Source of the DNA: Clostridia bacterium
GTDB lineage: Bacteria; Bacillota; Clostridia; Oscillospirales; Acutalibacteraceae
Length of the DNA stretch: 64,000 bases
NCBI GenBank assembly: GCA_017433225.1
Contig: JAFRHS010000006.1
Coordinates: 17,877 to 81,876 of the forward strand
Reading direction: 5' to 3'
Shown here: positions 26,944 to 36,151 of the stretch, one piece after another
Position numbering within the stretch: the stretch's first letter is position 1
How the letters are laid out: the number at the start of each line of letters is the position of its first letter
Notes under the pieces: model-generated
The model's input: only the letters and a program-made list of their open reading frames with translations
What the model was told of the DNA's origin: nothing
Databases searched by the model: none
Translations under genes and position numbers: made by a program

Positions 26944-28326
26944 TTAAAATACTGCGGTGTCGTCCCGTTTCTCGATGCTCGTGAACAGCGTGTACTCGGA
27001 GTTCCACGCGAGGTCGACGGAGCCAACGGGGCCGTGACGGTTTTTCGAGACGATGATCTCGACGGTGTTGATGTCATCGCGATCCATGTTTTCCTCTTCG
27101 GAACCGGGTACCTGATAGTACTCTTCCCGGTACAGCATGAGGACGATGTCGGCGTCCTGCTCGATGGAGCCGGACTCTCTGAGGTCGGACATCTGGGGGC
27201 GGTGCGCCTTGCCGCGCTGCTCCGTGTTACGGGACAGCTGACAGAGGACGACGACCGGGACCTCGAGGTCCTTCGCCATCAGCTTGAGGCTTCGTGTGAT
27301 CTGTGAGACTTCCTGGACACGGGACTCGGCCCGTGTGCCGGACTGCATCAGCTGCAGATAGTCGATGATGACGACGTCGATGTCTTTCATACGTCGGATT
27401 TTCGCCTTCATCTCGTTGACCGTGATGCCGGACGTGTCGTCAAAGTAGAGCGGGATCTCGTGGAGCGCGCCCGCGACGGTGGAAAAGTTGGTCCAGTCCG
27501 TCGGCGACAGGCGGCCGTTCCTCATCTTCTGGCCGTGGATGCGTGCCTCCATGGAGATGACTCGTTCGGCGAGCTGTTCCTTCGTCATTTCGAGCGAGAA
27601 GAACAGGACCTTGTGGCCCTTCTTGGCGACGTTGGCCGCCATGTTCAGGGCAAAACTGGTCTTACCCATGGCAGGACGGGCGCCGACGATGATGAGGTCG
27701 GACCGGTTGAGTCCGGAGATCATGGTGTCGAGCTCACCCCACCCCGTGGGCGTGCCGAGATATTTTTCCCGGTCCGGTCCCGAAAGGTTCGTGAGGTGCG
27801 GGACGACTTTGTCGAGCAGGATCTCACCGAACCGCGACGCGGCGCCGGTGCTCTTGCCCTGACGGATATTGTAGATCTTCTGCTCCGCGGAGTCGAGGAT
27901 CATCTCAGCTTCTTCGCTGTCTCCCCTGGCTTCTTCCAGGATCTCATTGGCGGTGTCGATGAGACTCCGCTTCATGAACTTGTCTTCGACGACCTTCGCG
28001 TAAGACTCCGCGTTCTGGGTCGACGGGAGCAGGTCGGCGAGTTCCCGGATATACTGCCGGACGGCAGCCGGGTCGCCGAACTGGCTCGAATCCTGCAGTT
28101 CCGTGATGACGGCAACGGGTTCGACGACATCGCTGCGGGCATCGATGGAGAGCATGGCGTTGTAGATGGCCTTATGCTCCTGGCGGTAGAAGAATTCGGT
28201 GCGGAAGCCGCTCGCCTGAATACGGTCGAGGCAGTCCGGGTCCAGAAGCAGGCAGGCCAGCACGGCGCGCTCCGCCTCCAGGCTGTAGGGCAAATTCATC
28301 CCGTCCGGGACAAAAGCTTCTGCCAT
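26944..28326 (-). CDS. dnaB: Replicative DNA helicase DnaB
   Basis: Hexameric 5'-3' helicase that unwinds the fork (called DnaC in Bacillus). 460 residues. The N-terminal helical domain (LPYSLEAERAVLACLLLDP) is followed by the RecA-like domain with Walker A GARPAMGKTSFAL near 217, VVIIDYLQLMQS near 325 (Walker B) and LSRNTEQRGKAHRPQMSDLR near 370. No intein, unlike some homologues. ATG 28326 with GGAGGAA. It lies 35 bases after rplI, which is the usual rplI-dnaB order. Confidence 0.97.
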   Translation of the reverse strand: MAEAFVPDGMNLPYSLEAERAVLACLLLDPDCLDRIQASGFRTEFFYRQEHKAIYNAMLSIDARSDVVEPVAVITELQDSSQFGDPAAVRQYIRELADLLPSTQNAESYAKVVEDKFMKRSLIDTANEILEEARGDSEEAEMILDSAEQKIYNIRQGKSTGAASRFGEILLDKVVPHLTNLSGPDREKYLGTPTGWGELDTMISGLNRSDLIIVGARPAMGKTSFALNMAANVAKKGHKVLFFSLEMTKEQLAERVISMEARIHGQKMRNGRLSPTDWTNFSTVAGALHEIPLYFDDTSGITVNEMKAKIRRMKDIDVVIIDYLQLMQSGTRAESRVQEVSQITRSLKLMAKDLEVPVVVLCQLSRNTEQRGKAHRPQMSDLRESGSIEQDADIVLMLYREEYYQVPGSEEENMDRDDINTVEIIVSKNRHGPVGSVDLAWNSEYTLFTSIEKRDDTAVF

Positions 28327-28361
28327 GGCGCGTTTCCTCCTCTTTCAGTCTGTTTCGCGAT

Positions 28362-28805
28362 TTACTCTTCTGTCACTTTGACTTTCACGGTCGTTTCCAC
28401 GCCCTGGAAGAGTTTGACCGTGGCGTCGTAGGTCCCGAACGCTTTGATCTCGGGGGCGCTGACTTTCCGCTTGTCGACACTGATGCTGTAGTCGGTGCGG
28501 ATCTTCTGCGCGATGTCCTTCGACGTGACAGAGCCGAACATGTTCCCGCCGGCGCCGGCTTTTGCCTTGAACTCCAGGATCTGGTCGTTCAGCCGCGCGG
28601 CATTGGCTTCGGCCGCCGCCTTCTCGGTGTCATATTTGAACTGCTTGCTCGCAGCCGCATTTTTCATTTCCGTGACGTTCTGTGCGTCGGCCGGTGCCGC
28701 CAGGTTCTTCGGCAGCAGGAAGTTGCGGGCATAGCCGTCAGATGCGTTGACCATGTCGCCCTTTTTCCCAAGGCCTTTGACGTCTGCTTTCAGGATGACT
28801 TTCAT
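28362..28805 (-). CDS. rplI: 50S ribosomal protein L9
   Basis: Large-subunit protein with an N-terminal rRNA-binding domain, a long connecting helix and a C-terminal domain. 147 residues. The signature is GKKGDMVNASDGYARNFLLP (about residues 13-32), the helix is Ala/Lys-rich (residues 45-75), and the C-terminal part contains FGSVTSKDIAQKI. Located between gdpP and dnaB as in Bacillus. Confidence 0.97.
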   Translation of the reverse strand: MKVILKADVKGLGKKGDMVNASDGYARNFLLPKNLAAPADAQNVTEMKNAAASKQFKYDTEKAAAEANAARLNDQILEFKAKAGAGGNMFGSVTSKDIAQKIRTDYSISVDKRKVSAPEIKAFGTYDATVKLFQGVETTVKVKVTEE

Positions 28806-28825
28806 TGTTCTTCCACCTTTGTTGC

Positions 28826-30775
28826 TTATTCCATTTCGAGGTATTCATCGATGGCCGCTTTCAGCTGCTCGATGACCTCCGGTACATGGGTCTCCGTCAT
28901 CTGGGCCGCCGCCATCGTGAAGTGGCCGCCGCCTCCGAGACGTTCCATGATCCACTGGACGTTCATGTCGCCCAGCGACCGGGCCGAGACAAAGACGTTG
29001 CCGTCCTCTTCAAACAGGACATAGGACGCCTTGACGCCGGTGACGCTCAGCAGCTCGTCCGCGACCTGAGAGGCGATGATGCGCATCTCCGGATAGATCT
29101 CCGTGGAGACAGCCATCGCGCAGTCTTTGTACTGCGTCGAGGTACTGAGGATCCTGGCCTTGGCCTTATAGTTGTCGATGCTGTTCGCAAAGAGCTGTTT
29201 GACCGCTATGGTGTCGGCCCCGGCACCCTTCAGCCAGGCAGCGGCCTCAAAGGTCCGCACGCCTGTCCCGAGGACGAAGTTCCGGGTGTCCAGCATGATG
29301 CCGGAGAGCAGCGCATTGGCGCTGACCGGGCTGATGTTGGACTGCAGCGGGATGTACTGGAGGAGTTCGGTGACGAGCTCACAGGCCGACGACGCGTTGG
29401 GCTCCGTGTAATAGAGGTCCGCGCCTTCGATGATGTTGGTCGTTCTCCGATGGTGGTCGATGATGGCCACCGAGTCGAACTTGCTCATGAGTTCGGGATA
29501 CTCCAGCGAATTGGGGCGGTGCGTGTCGCAGACGATGCACAGACAGCGCTTGCCCCGCATCAGGGACTCGGCACCCTTGTCGTTGACGAAGATGTCGTTG
29601 CCCGTTTTGTCGATGTAGTGTTCGATGAGGGCCGGCGCCAGGCTCTTCTGCCGGTTCAGCAGAACGAAGCTGGGACGGCCCACGACCTTCGCGAACTCGG
29701 TGACACCGATGCAGGACCCGACGGAGTCGAGATCGGAGAACCGGTGGCCGGTCACGAAGACCATATCGGATTTCCGGATGAGTTCGGCAAGGTTCGATGC
29801 CATGATCCGGGACTTGACGCGGCTCGAGGTCGTGGTCCGACCGACGAGGCCGCCGAAGAATTCGAGGTTGCCGTCGGTGCTGACCGTTGCCTGGTCACCG
29901 CCTCTGGACTGAGACATCTCCAGGGCAGACATGGCAAAACTGTCGCTCTCCGGCAGAGAGCGGCCGCGCCCGGCGCCGATGGAAACGGTCATCTCGACGA
30001 AGCTTTCGCCGAACTTGTATTCACGCACCTTCTTGAGGATGTCGAACTTCTTCTCCATGATCTCCTGAAGGCCGCGCTCTTCCATGATGACATAGTAGCG
30101 GTCGGAACTGAGCTTTTTCATGATACAGGGATATCCCGCCGCCCAGGTCTCGAAGATGTTCTCGATACCGGACGAGATGGCCTCGCATTCACTGCTCTTG
30201 TAGTGGCGATACACGTCTTCCTGGTTATCGAGTCTCATATAGAGGACACAGGGCTTGGACTGCCGGTACTCTCCGGCGTCCCGCTTCAGTTCCGTGTTGT
30301 CGAGGAAGAAGAAACAGGCAGAGCCGGTCTTTTCATCGAGTTCTCCGGCATAGACCGTGTACATGCGTCCGCCGAATTCGAGGTCCAGACCGCCGCTGCG
30401 GTGGCATACCTCCTCAAAGGGTACATCGCCGATGAACTCGGAGATCTTGCCGGAGGAGATGAGGTTGTTCCCCATCATGCTCACCCGGAAAAGGTCATTG
30501 TACCAGACGATGTTGCCGTTCTTCCCGACCACGGCCACGGGCATGGGATAGCTCTCCGCGCCCCCGTGGGTCTCGAAGTACTTTTCCGCAGAGCGGATGA
30601 CCGAGTTGTAGTAGCGCCGTTTCGAATACCAGAAGATGAAGTATGCGACGATCAGCGCGAGGAAAACGGCGAACTGGATGATCCCGTACAGATGGTGAAA
30701 GGAATACAGGACCAGTGTCGAGGCTGTGGCGGCCAGAAGGATCAGGAACGCCAGAACACTACTGATGATACTCAA
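28826..30775 (-). CDS. gdpP: Cyclic-di-AMP phosphodiesterase GdpP
   Basis: Membrane phosphodiesterase that hydrolyses c-di-AMP to pApA. 649 residues. Two membrane spans (about 3-24 and 29-48), a degenerate PAS domain (about 75-155), a degenerate GGDEF domain lacking a GGDEF motif (SSDRYYVIME, VSIGAGRGRSLPESD), then DHH (GHRFSDLDSVGS, CDTHRPNSLE, IDHHRRTTNI) and DHHA1 (GGGGHFTMAAAQM) domains with all metal ligands present. The start is TTG at 30775, eight bases after GGAGGT. It probably balances CdaA at 61 kb. Four bases separate it from rnj. Confidence 0.94.
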   Translation of the reverse strand: MSIISSVLAFLILLAATASTLVLYSFHHLYGIIQFAVFLALIVAYFIFWYSKRRYYNSVIRSAEKYFETHGGAESYPMPVAVVGKNGNIVWYNDLFRVSMMGNNLISSGKISEFIGDVPFEEVCHRSGGLDLEFGGRMYTVYAGELDEKTGSACFFFLDNTELKRDAGEYRQSKPCVLYMRLDNQEDVYRHYKSSECEAISSGIENIFETWAAGYPCIMKKLSSDRYYVIMEERGLQEIMEKKFDILKKVREYKFGESFVEMTVSIGAGRGRSLPESDSFAMSALEMSQSRGGDQATVSTDGNLEFFGGLVGRTTTSSRVKSRIMASNLAELIRKSDMVFVTGHRFSDLDSVGSCIGVTEFAKVVGRPSFVLLNRQKSLAPALIEHYIDKTGNDIFVNDKGAESLMRGKRCLCIVCDTHRPNSLEYPELMSKFDSVAIIDHHRRTTNIIEGADLYYTEPNASSACELVTELLQYIPLQSNISPVSANALLSGIMLDTRNFVLGTGVRTFEAAAWLKGAGADTIAVKQLFANSIDNYKAKARILSTSTQYKDCAMAVSTEIYPEMRIIASQVADELLSVTGVKASYVLFEEDGNVFVSARSLGDMNVQWIMERLGGGGHFTMAAAQMTETHVPEVIEQLKAAIDEYLEME

Positions 30776-30779
30776 CGAG

Positions 30780-32510
30780 TCATACCTCCATGATGATGGG
30801 AAGGATCATCGGACTGCGCTTGGTCTTGTCATAGACCACATGGGACACTTCGTCCCGGACGCGCTGTTTGATGGTGGACCAGTCGCGGATGTCGTTTTCG
30901 AGACAGTTCTCGATCGCCCACATGGCCGCTTCCTGCGAATCCATGATGAGGTCTTCGGACTCTCTGACATAGACAAAACCGCGCGTGATGATATCGGGAC
31001 CGGACACGACGTCTCCGCTGACACGGTCCATGGCGACGACGATGGTGATGATGCCGTCCTCCGCCAGACGTTTCCGGTCTCTCATGACGACATTGCCGAC
31101 GTCTCCGACGCCGATGCCGTCCACGAAGACGCGGCCCGCCGGGACGGTGCCGGAGATCTTCATCTCGTCTTCGGAAACTTCGATGGTGCGGCCGATGTCC
31201 GTGATGATGATGTTCCCGGACGGGATGCCCATCTTTTCCGCAAGTTCTTTATGTTTCTGAAGATGCTTCTGCTCACCGTGGACCGGTACGAAGTACTTCG
31301 GTTTGATGAGACCGAGCATCATTTTGAGTTCTTCCTGATTGGCATGGCCCGAGACATGGATCTCGTACATGCGCTCGTAAACCACTTCCGCGCCCAGTTT
31401 CATCAGCTCGTCGACGACACGGCCGACCATTTTCTCGTTGCCGGGGATGGCCGTGGCGGAGATGATGACATAGTCGTTCGGCGTGACCTGGACTTTCCGG
31501 TGGTCGGAGAACGCCATGCGGGACAGAGCCGACATCGGCTCGCCCTGGCTGCCGGTGGTGATGAGCACCAGCTGGTCGTCCGGATACCGGGAGATCTGGT
31601 CGAGCGGGATGATGAGTCCGTCCGGCACATCGAGGTAACCGAGTTCCTGACCGACGGCCATGACGTGTTCCATGCTCCGGCCGCTCAGAGCGACTTTCCG
31701 CCCGGTGGCGACGGCCTGGTTCACGACCTGCTGGACTCTGTGGATGTTGGACGCAAAGGTGGCGACGATGACACGCCGTTTGCCGGCCGCCTTGAACAGC
31801 CGGTCGAAACTGTCGCCGACCGAGGATTCACTGGCGGAGTAGCCGGGTTTGACGGCGTTGGTGGAGTCGGCGAAGTAACAGAGGACCCCTTCTTTCCCCA
31901 GTTCCGCGAACCGGGCGAGGTCGATCATGCGGCCGTCCACCGGAGTGGTGTCGATCTTGAGGTCGCCGGAGTGGATGACCGTTCCGACGTCTGTCGTCAG
32001 CGCGAAGGCCAGGGCATCCGGGATGGAGTGGTTGACGTGGATGGCCTCCACATCGAACTTCCCGAGTTTGAAGCGGTCTCCCGCCTCGATCTCGTGGAGC
32101 TTGACGCTGTTCAGGATGCCGTGCTCTTCCAGTTTGCCTTTGATGAGGCCGATGGTGAGCGGCGTGCCGTAGACCGGCTTGTTGACGATCTTCAGAAGGT
32201 ACGCGAGGCCGCCGATGTGGTCCTCGTGTCCGTGCGTGATGATGATGCCTTTGATCTTGTCCTTATTGCGTTCCACATAGGTGAAGTCCGGGATGACGAT
32301 GTCGACGCCGAGCATCTCCGGTTCCGGGAACGCGAGACCGCAGTCGAGGATGACCATATCGCCGTCGTACTCGAACAGGGTCATGTTCTTGCCGATCTCA
32401 TTGAGACCGCCGAGGAACGAGACTTTGAGCGGCAGCCGGAACGTTCCGCTGTCTTTTTTAGACGCGTTCCGCCGCCGATAGTTTTTCGTGTTGTATTTTT
32501 TTGCGGGCAT
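30780..32510 (-). CDS. rnj: Ribonuclease J
   Basis: Beta-CASP metallo-beta-lactamase RNase with endo- and 5'-3' exonuclease activity; a main mRNA decay enzyme in Bacillota. 576 residues. Metal-binding TGHEDHIGGL-type motif reads THGHEDHIGG near residue 95, with HVNHSIPDALAFAL and GTVIHSGDLKID later, the beta-CASP insert (FASNIHRVQQVV) and HVSGHANQEELK near 400. ATG 32510 with AAAGGAG. Basic N-terminal tail. It heads a seven-gene unit from a textbook promoter. Only one RNase J is visible here, and whether rnjA or rnjB cannot be told. Confidence 0.95.
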   Translation of the reverse strand: MPAKKYNTKNYRRRNASKKDSGTFRLPLKVSFLGGLNEIGKNMTLFEYDGDMVILDCGLAFPEPEMLGVDIVIPDFTYVERNKDKIKGIIITHGHEDHIGGLAYLLKIVNKPVYGTPLTIGLIKGKLEEHGILNSVKLHEIEAGDRFKLGKFDVEAIHVNHSIPDALAFALTTDVGTVIHSGDLKIDTTPVDGRMIDLARFAELGKEGVLCYFADSTNAVKPGYSASESSVGDSFDRLFKAAGKRRVIVATFASNIHRVQQVVNQAVATGRKVALSGRSMEHVMAVGQELGYLDVPDGLIIPLDQISRYPDDQLVLITTGSQGEPMSALSRMAFSDHRKVQVTPNDYVIISATAIPGNEKMVGRVVDELMKLGAEVVYERMYEIHVSGHANQEELKMMLGLIKPKYFVPVHGEQKHLQKHKELAEKMGIPSGNIIITDIGRTIEVSEDEMKISGTVPAGRVFVDGIGVGDVGNVVMRDRKRLAEDGIITIVVAMDRVSGDVVSGPDIITRGFVYVRESEDLIMDSQEAAMWAIENCLENDIRDWSTIKQRVRDEVSHVVYDKTKRSPMILPIIMEV

Positions 32511-32617
32511 AAATTCTCCTTTTAAGCAATGGGTTTTTGCGATCTATGCAAACGCCGGATGTCTTATTGCCGTGCCCATCCGCGTTTATATATAAATAAA
32601 TAATAGAGCGAGACAAC

Positions 32618-32646
32618 ATTGTAATGCCCTTTTGGGCGTATGTCAA
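32618..32646 (-). promoter_or_regulatory. Promoter of the rnj-gdpP-rplI-dnaB-tilS-hpt-ftsH unit
   Basis: Minus strand TTGACA (32641-32646), 17-base spacer, TACAAT (32618-32623). The spacer contains the inverted repeat GCCC-AAAA-GGGC (32626-32637). The predicted leader is about 100 bases and very A/T-rich. Confidence 0.85.
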
Positions 32647-32744
32647 ACTTTCTCACAATAAATTATACACTTTTTTTCCCGGCTCTCAAGTGTTACTATT
32701 ATAAGAGCGAACGCGACTTTCCCGACAGAAAGGTGTCTTTGTTT

Positions 32745-33194
32745 ATGGGCGATTTACCTCTTGTGGAACTCTTTACCGACGGAGCATGCTCCGGGAACCC
32801 CGGCCCCGGCGGCTACGGTGCCATCCTGCGCTACGGCAGCATCGAAAAGGAACTCTCCGGCGGCGAACCGGAGACCACCAACAACCGCATGGAGCTGACG
32901 GCTGTTCTCGTCGGCCTGAAGGCCCTGAAAAAGCCCTGCAGGCTCACCATCTACTCCGACTCCCAGTACTTCTGCAACGGCATCACGAAGGGCTGGGCGG
33001 AAAGCTGGCGGCAGAACGGATGGCGCAAGAAAGATAAGAAGCCCGCACTGAACCCCGACCTCTGGGAAGAGATCCTCGAAGAGCTCGCGAAGCACGAGGT
33101 CAACATTGAATGGGTCAAAGGCCATGCCGGCCACCCCGAAAACGAGCGGTGCGACCGCCTCGCCGTCGACGCCTATCAGCAGTATCTCAAATGA
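32745..33194 (+). CDS. rnhA: Ribonuclease HI
   Basis: Degrades RNA in RNA-DNA hybrids. 149 residues from ATG 32745. Catalytic acidic residues are visible: Asp in [18 protein letters not shown], Glu in [13 protein letters not shown], Asp in [12 protein letters not shown], and the last Asp in [11 protein letters not shown], preceded by [11 protein letters not shown]. An upstream in-frame ATG at 32640 would overlap the divergent promoter and gives an unlikely N-terminus. One of three plus-strand genes. Closest possible promoter is TGTTACTAT at 32691-32699, with no clear -35. Confidence 0.96.
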   Translation: MGDLPLVELFTDGACSGNPGPGGYGAILRYGSIEKELSGGEPETTNNRMELTAVLVGLKALKKPCRLTIYSDSQYFCNGITKGWAESWRQNGWRKKDKKPALNPDLWEEILEELAKHEVNIEWVKGHAGHPENERCDRLAVDAYQQYLK

Positions 33195-33207
33195 CATAAG
33201 ACAAAAT

Positions 33208-33236
33208 AAGACCTCCGAACACGGTTCGGAGGTCTT
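33208..33236. terminator. Bidirectional terminator between rnhA and the SGNH gene
   Basis: AAGACCTCCGAAC pairs with GTTCGGAGGTCTT around a 3-base loop, with TTTT on the plus side and a U-run on the minus side. It separates convergent rnhA and the gene ending at 33250. Confidence 0.93.
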
Positions 33237-33249
33237 TTGGTTGTTCGAT

Positions 33250-34263
33250 TTACTTTTTCGCAGGAAGCACCGCAAAGATGCGGTCGGCGATCTGCTGGTG
33301 TCCCTTCAGCGTCGGATGGTTGTCCGCGCGGTAGATCGGGGATTCGGGATCGTTCATGTGAGAGCTGATGCCCCAGGTGTCGACAAAGGTGTAATAACCC
33401 ATGCTCGCATACGGGGAGCCGCTCTGCATGTACTGGTTCATGTTCGCGTAGATGCTGCCGAAGATGTCTCCGATCGGGATGCCGATGCCGCCGGACGGGA
33501 TGGTGTCGTTCTCGGAGGCGTTGTAGAGTCCGACCACGACGACTTTCGCCTTCGGGTTCAGCTCGTGGATGCTTGCGATGATGGCGTCGAAGTTCTCGGA
33601 GAACATCCGGAAGGAGTTCAGTTCCGCCTGTGCCAGTGCGGCATAGAACTGTGCGTCGACCGCCAGCTTTTCGAGGTTCAGAAGCGTGTTCTTCACGAAG
33701 TTGAACGGGTCGAGCAACGCGAGCATCTGGCTGCCGAGGATGCCGAGGTCTGCCTGCAGGGTCTCCATGGTGATCATCAGCGGCTGCGTGGAGTCGTTGA
33801 TGCCGATGTTGACCGTGATGAGGTCAGAGTCCCGGATGTCCTGCTGGAACGCCGCGCGAAGGACGTTCAGCTGATCGACATTCAGGTGGCGGGCGTCGTT
33901 GTTGACAGACGGCAGGCGCAGCGGGCTCATGCCGTCGCCGTTATAGTCGTTGCAGAGCAGAGCGCGCAGGTCCGTCGAGCGGTAGCCGCTGTGGGCCAGC
34001 TGATGGACTTTCGCCTTGGTCGCTTTGCCGACGATGGCGGGGTACGTGCCCGGCACCAGGTTCCATTCGACCTTGTTGTAGTCGTGGTTGATGTCATAAC
34101 CCGGATGGGAATAACCGGCAGCAACACTGTCGCCCAGTACGGTGTACACCTTGTACTTTTTCACGGTCTTCTGTGTGGCCGCGAAGGAAGACATACTGAG
34201 AACGGCCGTCAGTGTAAGGACGGCGATCAGCGCTGCAAGGAGCCGCTTCATGGTTTTTTTCAT
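33250..34263 (-). CDS. Secreted SGNH-fold hydrolase (GDSL lipase/esterase family)
   Basis: 337 residues from the ATG at 34263. A signal peptide (basic MKKTMKRLL, hydrophobic core to about 22, then SMSSFAA) points to export. Block I is LGDSVAAGYS (nucleophile Ser), block III is NIGIND and block V is DNHPTLKGH (catalytic Asp-His). The insert with Asn/Asp-rich segments between blocks is longer than usual. ATGs 6 and 18 bases earlier overlap the GAGGGAG site, so the third ATG is the best start. Own promoter at 34339-34367. Substrate unknown; could be an esterase acting on sugars, lipids or peptidoglycan acetyl groups. Confidence 0.87.
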   Translation of the reverse strand: MKKTMKRLLAALIAVLTLTAVLSMSSFAATQKTVKKYKVYTVLGDSVAAGYSHPGYDINHDYNKVEWNLVPGTYPAIVGKATKAKVHQLAHSGYRSTDLRALLCNDYNGDGMSPLRLPSVNNDARHLNVDQLNVLRAAFQQDIRDSDLITVNIGINDSTQPLMITMETLQADLGILGSQMLALLDPFNFVKNTLLNLEKLAVDAQFYAALAQAELNSFRMFSENFDAIIASIHELNPKAKVVVVGLYNASENDTIPSGGIGIPIGDIFGSIYANMNQYMQSGSPYASMGYYTFVDTWGISSHMNDPESPIYRADNHPTLKGHQQIADRIFAVLPAKK

Positions 34264-34338
34264 AGCCATTCTCCCTCTCATTCAAGAATGCTTGTGTGCG
34301 TTGTCGTCAAGAATGTGTCGAAATTGTGAATTCGTTTT

Positions 34339-34367
34339 ATTGTACACGATAAATCAGTCTTCGACAA
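34339..34367 (-). promoter_or_regulatory. Promoter of the SGNH hydrolase gene
   Basis: Minus strand TTGTCG (34362-34367), 17-base spacer, TACAAT (34339-34344) with an upstream TG. The -35 box lies inside the end of the Hcp-like gene. Confidence 0.7.
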
Positions 34368-36132
34368 GTCCCAGTTCGTGGTCGAGGACTTCCTTGACGT
34401 CTTCCGGGTCGAGTCCGTGGACCATGCAGGCCTCGGACAGGGACTCGTAGAGCGCGGCGCCGCAGGTGACGCAGCTCATGCCGCAGTTCATGAGGACCTG
34501 AGCGGCATCCGGGTATTTCTCGATGATATCGATGATGAGCATCTCCGGGTCGATCGGGCCGTCGGAGCTGACCGGCTTCTTCGCGAAGAACGCTTCCACG
34601 TCTTCCGCAGGCGTCTTTGCCGTCCGGAGACCGAAGTTCTTTTCAAAGACACCGATGATGCTGTCGGTCATGTAATCGGGATAGGCCGGGAACACGGTGA
34701 GGTTCTTGGCACCGATGTAGATGAGGGTCAGAAGCGCGGTCATCGCCCGTTCATCGCCGAGAGAAACGATGTAGGAGATCGGCACGCCGTTGATGTCATA
34801 TTTGCCGAGGTCGGCCTGGAGCTTCAGGGCCGCCATGCAGAAGGAATAGGTGTCGCTGATGGCACCGATGTCCATGGTGCGCGGCATGCCGCGAAGGGTG
34901 CCGAGATACTGGTCGTTGAACCGGAACTTGACAGGGCCGTCGGTCATGACGATCGAGTTCTTCGGAAGAGAAGCGACCAGTTCAGAGGCATAGGAACGGG
35001 CCGGGTCGGTGCCGTCCGTACCGATGAGGGTGATGATTTTGGCGATCGACTCATCCTCGATGGCACCGGTCAGCATCTCGCCCATCGTATAGAGCTGGTC
35101 GTGACCGAAGCCGGTGACGACCTCTCCCTTCCGGAGCTCGGTCGGAGCGTCACAGGTCTTCGCCTGTTCGATGACCGCGGAGAAGTCGGTGACACCGTCG
35201 TTGTCGGTGGTAAGGTGCGGGACGCCGGCAAAGCCCGAGACGCCGGTCGTGTAGATGCGGTCGGCATAGGCTTCCGCCGGTTCCTCCAGGGCGCCGCCGG
35301 TAACGACGACAGGGCCGTGGAAATAGGTGAAGTCGGACTTCTGGCTCGCCATGGATCCGCCGTAGTTGCCGGCGAAATGGTCGAGACCGGACAGCTGCGG
35401 ATAGCAGTGGGCCGACATGAGTTCGTCATGGGTATAGACTTCGACGCCGGTGCCCTTCGCCTGATCGAGCAGACATTCCAGAGCGCGGATGTCGGAGCCG
35501 CAGACCAGGATGCCCGGTTTGGTGCGGACACCGAGTTCGATGTTGGTCAGTTTCGGAGAACCGTAACGCTCGATGCGGGCGTTGTCAAGAAGGCCCATGG
35601 CACGGTAGCCGAACCCGCCGACCTCCATCGACAGGTTGAAGAGCAGACCGACACTGAGGGTGTACTTGAGGGTCCGCTGCAGGACTCGCTGCAGGAACGG
35701 GTCGATGCCCTCATCTTCGTAGCCGATCTGGTAGGCTTCCCAGGCATAGCCGGCAATGCCTTTGAGCCCGGCGAGGACGATCTCCCGCAGGCTGTGGGCG
35801 TCGGCATTCTCATTTTCCTTTTCGTCGATCTCCGCGAGTTTGGCGGCGTACTCCTCCGGACCAGCCGGGTCCCAGAGAGAATCGGCGGGAAGAACGCGGG
35901 GAGCCGTGACCTCGGCGAGAAGTGTGCGCTTCTGCGCAAAGGTCTCGTCGATGGCTGCGTTCAGGGCAGCGTCATCCGAGTTGACGCCTTCCGTCGTCAT
36001 GCAGAGGTTCCGGATGATGAGCAGGTCCACTGCTTTCGGAACATCTTTCATTTCGACACGTAATTCCGTTGTCACTGCGGCCAGGCTCTTGGTGGCAAGA
36101 TCCAGTACCGCGCGAAGTTCTGTAACGGTCAT
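34354..36132 (-). CDS. Hcp-like protein lacking cluster ligands, fused to a DUF1858 domain
   Basis: 592 residues. Residues about 20-510 align end to end with hybrid-cluster protein (hydroxylamine reductase, Hcp): for example GVRTKPGILV, GTGVEVYTHDELM, DRIYTTGVSGFAG and FRFNDQYLGTLRGMPRTMDIG. But compared with my recollection of Desulfovibrio Hcp, the N-terminal CxxC...C cluster motif is absent, and hybrid-cluster ligands His244, Cys312, Cys406, Cys434 and Cys459 correspond to Ser213, Ala281, Thr372, Pro400 and Ile425; Glu494 and Lys496 become Asp460 and Arg462. Only Glu268 (Glu237) remains. Residues 526-592 are a DUF1858 hybrid-cluster-associated domain with intact NCGMSCVTCGAA (Cys550, 554, 557). 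It follows a 165-residue basic protein by 19 bases. Probably a pseudoenzyme or an enzyme with a different centre; function unknown. Confidence 0.85.
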   Translation of the reverse strand: MTVTELRAVLDLATKSLAAVTTELRVEMKDVPKAVDLLIIRNLCMTTEGVNSDDAALNAAIDETFAQKRTLLAEVTAPRVLPADSLWDPAGPEEYAAKLAEIDEKENENADAHSLREIVLAGLKGIAGYAWEAYQIGYEDEGIDPFLQRVLQRTLKYTLSVGLLFNLSMEVGGFGYRAMGLLDNARIERYGSPKLTNIELGVRTKPGILVCGSDIRALECLLDQAKGTGVEVYTHDELMSAHCYPQLSGLDHFAGNYGGSMASQKSDFTYFHGPVVVTGGALEEPAEAYADRIYTTGVSGFAGVPHLTTDNDGVTDFSAVIEQAKTCDAPTELRKGEVVTGFGHDQLYTMGEMLTGAIEDESIAKIITLIGTDGTDPARSYASELVASLPKNSIVMTDGPVKFRFNDQYLGTLRGMPRTMDIGAISDTYSFCMAALKLQADLGKYDINGVPISYIVSLGDERAMTALLTLIYIGAKNLTVFPAYPDYMTDSIIGVFEKNFGLRTAKTPAEDVEAFFAKKPVSSDGPIDPEMLIIDIIEKYPDAAQVLMNCGMSCVTCGAALYESLSEACMVHGLDPEDVKEVLDHELGLVED

Positions 36133-36151
36133 GGTAGTTCGGTCCTCCGAT

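Noticed and set aside
28805..32525. Long plus-strand frames opposite gdpP and rnj
   Set aside because: Same artefact; the minus-strand genes have intact catalytic motifs.
34354..36132. Frameshifted or decayed hcp pseudogene
   Set aside because: The frame is open for 592 codons, keeps fold-wide similarity and an intact C-terminal domain, so decay is unlikely.
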